Source: JBLFWJ01 sp047611425 (lineage in GTDB: Bacteria > Bacteroidota > Bacteroidia > UBA10329). From it: 10,323 nucleotides of DNA. The stretch covers positions 1 to 10,323 of the forward strand of contig JBLFWJ010000123.1 in assembly GCA_047611425.1 (NCBI GenBank), written 5' to 3'. A program made the position numbers and the translations under genes. This document shows positions 6,293 through 10,323 of this stretch, one piece after another (within the stretch, counting starts at the first letter, position 1; each line of letters begins with the position of its first letter). The notes beneath the pieces were generated by a model, which had not been told where the DNA came from, did no database searches, and saw only the letters and a list, made by a program, of their open reading frames with translations.

Positions 6293-9040
6293 ATGAGCGA
6301 GATCGCTGCTAAGTACGACCCAAGCATTACCGAGGACAAATGGTACAGCTACTGGATGGAGAATGGATATTTCCATTCGGAGCCAGATGAGCGAGAGCCA
6401 TATTCAATCGTCATACCGCCACCCAACGTTACGGGTGTCTTGCACATGGGCCACATGCTGAATAACACCATTCAGGATGTGTTGGTGAGACGCGCCAGAA
6501 TGCAGGGCTACAACGCTTGCTGGGTTCCGGGTACCGACCATGCGTCCATTGCTACGGAGGCCAAAGTGGTAAAGAAGCTGAAGGACGAAGGCATTAATAA
6601 ATGGGATCTTTCGCGTGAGGAGTTTATGAAGCATGCCTGGGAATGGACCGACAAACATGGCGGAATCATCCTTGAGCAATTGAAAAAACTGGGTGCTTCC
6701 TGCGATTGGGAACGCACGCGTTTTACGATGGAGCCAGACATGAGCGATGCGGTTATCGACACGTTCATTGATCTTCATTCCAAAGGTCTGATATACAAGG
6801 GTCACCGAATGGTGAACTGGGATCCGTCTGCCTTAACTGCCGTTTCTGATGAGGAGGTGAACCACAAGGAGGTGAACTCCAAATTGTATCACGTTCGCTA
6901 TCAGGTTGTTGATGAAAATGACCACCCCGTCCTTTCAGGACACCCCTCCTTTCCAGGAGGGGAGCCCACCTCCGAGGAGACATTGGATCAAGGTGCTAGC
7001 TCTTCCCCTGAAAAGGCGGAGTACCCGAAGGGGGATGGGGTTTGGTTGACGATTGCGACTACGCGTCCGGAGACGATTTTGGGTGATACGGCAATTTGCA
7101 TCAACCCGAATGATGAGCGTTACAATCATCTGCATGGCAAGCGTGCCATTGTACCAATGGTGGAGCGTAGCATTCCGATCATTTTAGATGATTATGTGGA
7201 TATCGAATTCGGAACGGGTTGCTTGAAAGTAACTCCGGCTCACGATGAGAATGACTACAACTTGGGTAAGAAGCATGATCTGGAAACCATCGACATTCTG
7301 AATCCGAATGGAACGATGAGCGAGGCTGCCAAATTTTACATTGGTGAGGATCGGTTCATCGTTCGGAAGAAGATCGCGAAGGATCTTGATGCCTCTGGCA
7401 ATTTGGTGAAGGTGGAGGATTACATGAACAAGGTTGGTTACTCGGAAAGAACGAATGCCGTTATTGAGCCTCGACTTTCTGAGCAGTGGTTTGTGAGCAT
7501 GAAGAAACTGACCGAGCCTGCGTTGGCTCATGTGGTTGATGGAAACGTTCAGTTCCACCCGCCAAAGTTTGTAAACACGTACAAGCATTGGATGGAGAAT
7601 GTGCGCGATTGGTGCATTAGCCGTCAGTTGTGGTGGGGACAAAGAATTCCTGTTTTCTATGCTCCAAACGGAGAATACGTGGTTGCTAAAACTGCGGAAG
7701 ATGCGGTAAAGAGGTTTGAGGAGAGAGGTTTGAGCCATGAGCAAAGCGACCTGAAACAGGAGGAAGATGTGGTTGATACTTGGTTCTCATCTTGGCTATG
7801 GCCGATCTCGGTTTTTGATGGTTTCAAGAATCCGGATAACCCAGAGATCAAGTATTACTATCCGACCAATGATCTGGTAACTGCACCGGAAATTTTATTC
7901 TTCTGGGTGGCCAGAATGATCATGGCTGGCGAGGAATACCGAGGTGAAATTCCGTTCAAGAACGTTTACCTCCACGGAATTGTGCGTGATGAGAAACGCA
8001 GAAAAATGAGCAAGTCGTTGGGTAATTCTCCAGACCCGATTAAGCTTATTGAAAAGTATGGTGCTGATGGTGTTCGGGTAGGGATGTTGCTTTCTTCTCC
8101 GGCAGGAAACGACCTTCTTTTTGATGAGGCGCTTTGCTTGCAAGGGCGAAACTTCACCAACAAGATCTGGAACTCGTTCCGATTGATTAAGGGTTGGGAA
8201 ATTGATGAAAGTTTGGAGCAACCGGCCGATTCTAAAATCGCTATCGAGTGGTTTGAATCACGATTCAATCAAGAACTCGAAACATTGAACGACCACTACT
8301 CGAAGTTCCGATTGAGCGATGCGTTGATGTCGTCTTATAAGTTGGTGTGGAACGACTTCTGTTCGTGGTATCTCGAAATGGTGAAGCCTGCGTATCAGCA
8401 GCCAATCGACCGAAAGACTTTGGATTCAACGGTTAATTTCCTTGAGCGTTTGCTGAAGGTTCTTCATCCGTTCACACCGTTTATCACCGAAGAAATTTGG
8501 GATAACATGGGCGAGCGTTCCAAAGAAGACCGAATGATCGTTGCGCCTTGGCCAGAAACTGGTCAGGTTGATTTAAACTTGCTGAAAGGCTTCGAGTCTG
8601 CCGAGAAGGTGGTGATGGAAATCCGCAGAATCAGAAATGAAAAGCAGATTGTGCTTAAAGAGAAATTGCAGCTTTTGATTAAAGGTAACGGCTTGATGCA
8701 TCAAGCCTTTACTCACTTTAGTCCAGTCATATCGAAACTGGCCAATCTTGATAAGATTGAATCCGTTTCAGAAGCACCTGGTTCTGCCGCTGGATTCGTT
8801 GTAAAAGGGATCGAGTTTTTCATTCCCTTGGAAGGCTTGGTTGATGAAGGCGAGGAGAAAGAGAAGCTTCAAAAGGAACTCGAATACACCAAAGGATTCT
8901 TGAATTCAGTGACCAAAAAACTCAGCAATGAGCGTTTTGTGGCCGGTGCACCTGAGCAAGTTGTAGCTGCTGAAAAAAGCAAGCAAGCTGATGCAGAAGC
9001 GAAGATCAAAGCGCTGGAAGCGCAGTTGGCTGTGTTGTAA
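6293..9040 (+). CDS. valS: Valyl-tRNA synthetase
   Basis: A 915-residue class I synthetase that charges tRNA-Val with valine in the cytoplasm. The HIGH signature is HMGH at 51-54 (PPPNVTGVLHMGHMLN) and the KMSKS signature is at 571-575 (RRKMSKSLGN). The CP1 editing domain, which clears mischarged threonine, begins near residue 198 and includes TIATTRPETILGDTA. DWCISRQLWWGQRIPVF, DVVDTWFSSWLWP and a C-terminal tRNA-binding coiled coil (about 845-915, ending KIKALEAQLAVL) complete the family order. The start is right because the N-terminus AAKYDPSITEDKWYSYW is standard. It is about 40 residues longer than typical Bacteroidota ValRS of around 875; the surplus matches an insertion at about 210-249. 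The TAA stop lies within the first REP-like repeat of the RAYT locus. Confidence 0.97.
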   Translation: MSEIAAKYDPSITEDKWYSYWMENGYFHSEPDEREPYSIVIPPPNVTGVLHMGHMLNNTIQDVLVRRARMQGYNACWVPGTDHASIATEAKVVKKLKDEGINKWDLSREEFMKHAWEWTDKHGGIILEQLKKLGASCDWERTRFTMEPDMSDAVIDTFIDLHSKGLIYKGHRMVNWDPSALTAVSDEEVNHKEVNSKLYHVRYQVVDENDHPVLSGHPSFPGGEPTSEETLDQGASSSPEKAEYPKGDGVWLTIATTRPETILGDTAICINPNDERYNHLHGKRAIVPMVERSIPIILDDYVDIEFGTGCLKVTPAHDENDYNLGKKHDLETIDILNPNGTMSEAAKFYIGEDRFIVRKKIAKDLDASGNLVKVEDYMNKVGYSERTNAVIEPRLSEQWFVSMKKLTEPALAHVVDGNVQFHPPKFVNTYKHWMENVRDWCISRQLWWGQRIPVFYAPNGEYVVAKTAEDAVKRFEERGLSHEQSDLKQEEDVVDTWFSSWLWPISVFDGFKNPDNPEIKYYYPTNDLVTAPEILFFWVARMIMAGEEYRGEIPFKNVYLHGIVRDEKRRKMSKSLGNSPDPIKLIEKYGADGVRVGMLLSSPAGNDLLFDEALCLQGRNFTNKIWNSFRLIKGWEIDESLEQPADSKIAIEWFESRFNQELETLNDHYSKFRLSDALMSSYKLVWNDFCSWYLEMVKPAYQQPIDRKTLDSTVNFLERLLKVLHPFTPFITEEIWDNMGERSKEDRMIVAPWPETGQVDLNLLKGFESAEKVVMEIRRIRNEKQIVLKEKLQLLIKGNGLMHQAFTHFSPVISKLANLDKIESVSEAPGSAAGFVVKGIEFFIPLEGLVDEGEEKEKLQKELEYTKGFLNSVTKKLSNERFVAGAPEQVVAAEKSKQADAEAKIKALEAQLAVL
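6921..7046. repeat. Palindromic element embedded in frame within valS
   Basis: The stretch coding ValRS residues of about 210-250 is built of palindromes. The outer arms ACCACCCCGTCC (6921-6932) and GGATGGGGTTTGGT (7033-7046) are imperfect inverted repeats. Inside lie GTCC-TTTCA-GGAC (6929-6941), a perfect 8-bp stem CCCCTCCT-TTCC-AGGAGGGG (6943-6962) and a bulged TCCCCT/AGGCGGA stem (7004-7020). The encoded peptide is low-complexity, rich in Pro, Gly, Ser and Glu (HPSFPGGEPTSEET), unlike the conserved flanks YHVRYQV and VWLTIATTRPE. The span is 126 bp, a multiple of three, so the frame survives. Elements with this CCCCTCC/GGAGGGG look are usually intergenic in Bacteroidota. Exact ends are uncertain by several bases. 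Confidence 0.65.
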
Positions 9041-9131
9041 GGGTTTGATGCATCAAACCCTAACTGAGGAAACATCAAACCCTTACTGAGGAAACATCAA
9101 ACCCTAACTCAAGCCAACATCGAACCGTAAT
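9037..9131. repeat. Left REP-like array, 22-bp spacing
   Basis: It begins with GTAAGGGTTTGATG, whose TAA is the valS stop codon, immediately followed by its inverse to form GGGTTTGATGCATCAAACCC at 9041-9060. Inverted copies recur at 9051, 9073 and 9095, spaced 22 bp, separated by TGAGGAAA. A decayed copy CATCGAACCGTAAT at 9118-9131 runs into the RAYT promoter. The palindrome, placed directly after the valS stop, could also act as its transcription terminator, though no T-run follows. Confidence 0.85.
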
Positions 9132-9135
9132 TTCG
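9128..9135 (+). promoter_or_regulatory. Candidate -7 box abutting the RAYT start
   Basis: TAATTTCG, one mismatch from TAnnTTTG, ends 4 bases before the ATG at 9140. If used, the transcript would begin at or next to the start codon (leaderless). The first bases belong to the decayed repeat copy at 9118-9131. Confidence 0.4.
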
Positions 9136-9139
9136 CAAG

Positions 9140-9640
9140 ATGGTTGGCAAACGAAACACCATCAGACTTTCGGGCTACAATTACAAAGCAGACGGTTATT
9201 ACTTCTTCACATGTGTCACAAAGAACCGAATGCCCTTGTTTGGTTCAATTGCGAATCAGAAGATGAATCTATCTTTGGCAGGCAAGTGGGTGCATGAAGA
9301 ATGGGTTCAGACTGGTCAGAGTCGCAACAACATTCGATTAGACGAATTCATCGTTATGCCAGATCATGTTCACGGCATCATTGTTTTAGGTGAGCCAGTA
9401 ATTCCGTTGTCAGGCTCGCCATGGCCAGCACTAGATGAAGAAAACACATCAAAGTTTGGGGACTCTTCAAATACTTTGGGGGCAATAATCGGAGGATTTA
9501 AGGCTGCCTGTTCACGAAGGGTTAGGCGAGACTTTCCAGAGTTCGGCTGGACGCGTAATTACTGGGAACGCATCATTCGGAGTCACGAAGAACTGAACGC
9601 CTTCCGAAGCTACATCAAGAACAACCCAATCAAAGGGTAG
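9140..9640 (+). CDS. REP-associated tyrosine transposase (RAYT, IS200-like Y1 HUH)
   Basis: 166 residues, full length for a short RAYT. It begins RNTIRLSGYNYKADGYYFFT, standard for the group, then CVTKNRMPLFG. The HUH metal-binding motif is His76-Val-His78 in VMPDHVHGII, and the nucleophilic tyrosine is Tyr158 in SYIKNNP near the C-terminus; WTRNYWERIIRSHEELNAF precedes it as expected. These enzymes cut single-stranded DNA at REP hairpins and form a covalent 5'-phosphotyrosine link; unlike insertion-sequence transposases they are usually single-copy and not flanked by their own IS ends. All catalytic residues are present, so activity is plausible. The gene lies between two repeat arrays sharing one motif, which are its likely substrate. 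Confidence 0.93.
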   Translation: MVGKRNTIRLSGYNYKADGYYFFTCVTKNRMPLFGSIANQKMNLSLAGKWVHEEWVQTGQSRNNIRLDEFIVMPDHVHGIIVLGEPVIPLSGSPWPALDEENTSKFGDSSNTLGAIIGGFKAACSRRVRRDFPEFGWTRNYWERIIRSHEELNAFRSYIKNNPIKG

Positions 9641-9645
9641 GATTA

Positions 9646-9781
9646 GTAAGGGTTTGAGGCGGTTAGTTAGGGTTTGATGCATCAAACCCGTACAGGCCTG
9701 AGCATCAAACCCGTACAGGCCTGAGCATCAAACCCGTACAGGCCTGAGCATCAAACCCGTACAGGCCTGAGCATCAAACTC
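9646..9781. repeat. Right REP-like array with four identical 23-bp units
   Basis: Two forward copies, GTAAGGGTTTGAGG (9646) and GTTAGGGTTTGATG (9666), are followed by inverted copies. The second forward copy and the first inverted one make GGGTTTGATGCATCAAACCC at 9670-9689, identical to the left palindrome. From 9680, four consecutive 23-bp units are identical: CATCAAACCCGTAC followed by AGGCCTGAG, with an inner palindrome CAGGCCTG. A fifth, partial unit (CATCAAACTC, 9772) ends 5 bases before the DUF218 stop codon. The array lies between convergent genes and could also act in transcription termination. Confidence 0.88.
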
Positions 9782-9785
9782 AAAC

Positions 9786-10323
9786 TCAACAGCGACCAAG
9801 AATCTTGTAAGTAACGAAGCCGAGCCATTCGTGGATTAGGCTACGCCATTTTCCGAAGTTGTCTATTTGCGGCACTAAGAGGTAATCTATTTCCCAACGC
9901 CTGTCGCCAACGCCTTTGGCTGCTGGATAAACTTGAACATCAATTCCTTGTTTGACGAAGCAAGCTTTCGCCCTTCTGATGTGTGAGGAAGAAGTAATCA
10001 AGAGGAACTTCTGCTCACCTGTTTTCGCTAAAATCTCCTTAGCATAAAGAGCATTCTCGTATGTGTTCATGCTTTTACCTTCCACCAAAACATCCTTTGA
10101 AGGAATACCGCATAACAAGTAAAGCCGCTTGATAATCTCTGACTCTTTTGCCCAAGGCTCGAGGTAGTTTGCCGCACCTCCAGTAATCAGAATCTTATTG
10201 ATCTTTCGATGCTTGTACAACTCCAAAACTGACAGATATCGGTCAGCGTTTTTGCCATATTTCACCCGATCATTTTCCTTGTCGTGGTATACTCCGCCTC
10301 CAAGCATGATGGCAGTTTTTATC
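9786..10323 (-). CDS. DUF218/YdcF-like (ElyC/SanA family) protein, 5' end cut by window edge
   Basis: The reverse strand is open from the right edge to TGA at 9788-9786, giving about 178 C-terminal residues. IKTAIMLGGGVYHD at the edge is the family's first beta strand and glycine turn, so reading continues upstream of the internal ATG at 10307 and the true start lies outside. Further marks: KINKILITGGAANYLEPWAKESEI, IPSKDVLVEGKSMNTYENALYAKEI (the conserved Glu/Ser-Thr-Glu-Asn block), FLLITSSSHIRRAKACFVKQGI and a C-terminal WRSLIHEWLGFVTYKI. Members usually have N-terminal membrane helices and are linked to envelope integrity; the reaction is unknown. Its 3' end meets the REP-like array directly. 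Confidence 0.87.
   Translation of the reverse strand, partial: IKTAIMLGGGVYHDKENDRVKYGKNADRYLSVLELYKHRKINKILITGGAANYLEPWAKESEIIKRLYLLCGIPSKDVLVEGKSMNTYENALYAKEILAKTGEQKFLLITSSSHIRRAKACFVKQGIDVQVYPAAKGVGDRRWEIDYLLVPQIDNFGKWRSLIHEWLGFVTYKILGRC

Larger units (their letters stand above)
9037..9781. mobile_element. RAYT locus: tyrosine transposase flanked by REP-like arrays
   Basis: The whole interval between the convergent 3' ends of valS and the DUF218 gene is filled by a RAYT gene and copies of one 14-bp motif of the form GTNNGGGTTTGATG. On the left there is one forward copy (9037) and three inverted copies (9051, 9073, 9095) plus a degenerate one (9118). On the right there are two forward copies (9646, 9666) and four inverted ones (9680, 9703, 9726, 9749) plus a partial one (9772). 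On both sides the junction of a forward and an inverted copy makes the same perfect 20-bp palindrome. RAYTs are known to be linked with REP sequences that bear a conserved 5' tetranucleotide; here GTAA, GTTA or GTAC would take that place. Confidence 0.7.

Noticed and set aside
6404..8268. Several long antisense open frames within valS
   Set aside because: They carry no recognisable domains or signals and lie opposite a fully conserved synthetase; they are by-products of its codon use.
9680..9781. CRISPR-like direct repeats
   Set aside because: Units are contiguous 23-bp tandem copies with no unique spacers, and no cas genes are present; they match the RAYT-linked motif on the other side of the gene.

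Overview
The window looks like a chromosomal segment of a Bacteroidota bacterium, most probably a Flavobacteriales relative. This rests on the gene set (FtsX/LolC-type permease, NamZ/DUF1343 lipoprotein, DUF1573 protein, TPR-cyclase, YdcF-type DUF218, a RAYT transposase), on several -7 boxes close to the Bacteroidota TAnnTTTG form, on weak ribosome binding sites, and on intergenic palindromic repeats of a kind common in this phylum. Species cannot be named from the sequence alone.

Layout. 1-682 (-): 5' part of an FtsX-family ABC permease that runs off the left edge and lacks an ATG/GTG/TTG start. 706-1938 (+): a NamZ-type exo-N-acetylmuramidase lipoprotein, with only 23 bases separating its start from the permease's inferred start. 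1929-3152 (-): a PLP-dependent aminotransferase whose 3' end overlaps NamZ by 10 bp. 3234-3686 (-): a secreted DUF1573 protein with a strong hairpin terminator behind it. 3834-5781 (-): a TPR-transmembrane-class III adenylate cyclase gene, split by one extra base at about 5477 inside the first of five near-identical 120-bp TPR-coding repeats. 5782-6292: a 500-bp gene-free interval holding two structured repeat elements and the valS promoter. 6293-9040 (+): valyl-tRNA synthetase with an apparent in-frame palindromic insertion of about 40 codons in its editing domain. 9037-9781: a REP-associated tyrosine transposase (RAYT) flanked on both sides by arrays of one 14-bp motif, which forms the perfect palindrome GGGTTTGATGCATCAAACCC on each side. 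9786-10323 (-): 3' part of a DUF218/YdcF-like gene that runs off the right edge.

Most genes are unrelated housekeeping or envelope functions and do not form a pathway. NamZ (peptidoglycan turnover), the permease, DUF1573 and DUF218 proteins are all envelope-linked, while the cyclase is a signalling protein. The most distinctive theme is dispersed palindromic DNA: two intergenic repeat elements, one element apparently carried inside valS as protein-coding sequence, and a RAYT with its own repeat arrays filling the gap between two convergent genes. The RAYT locus and the in-gene insertion are the parts most worth a second look.
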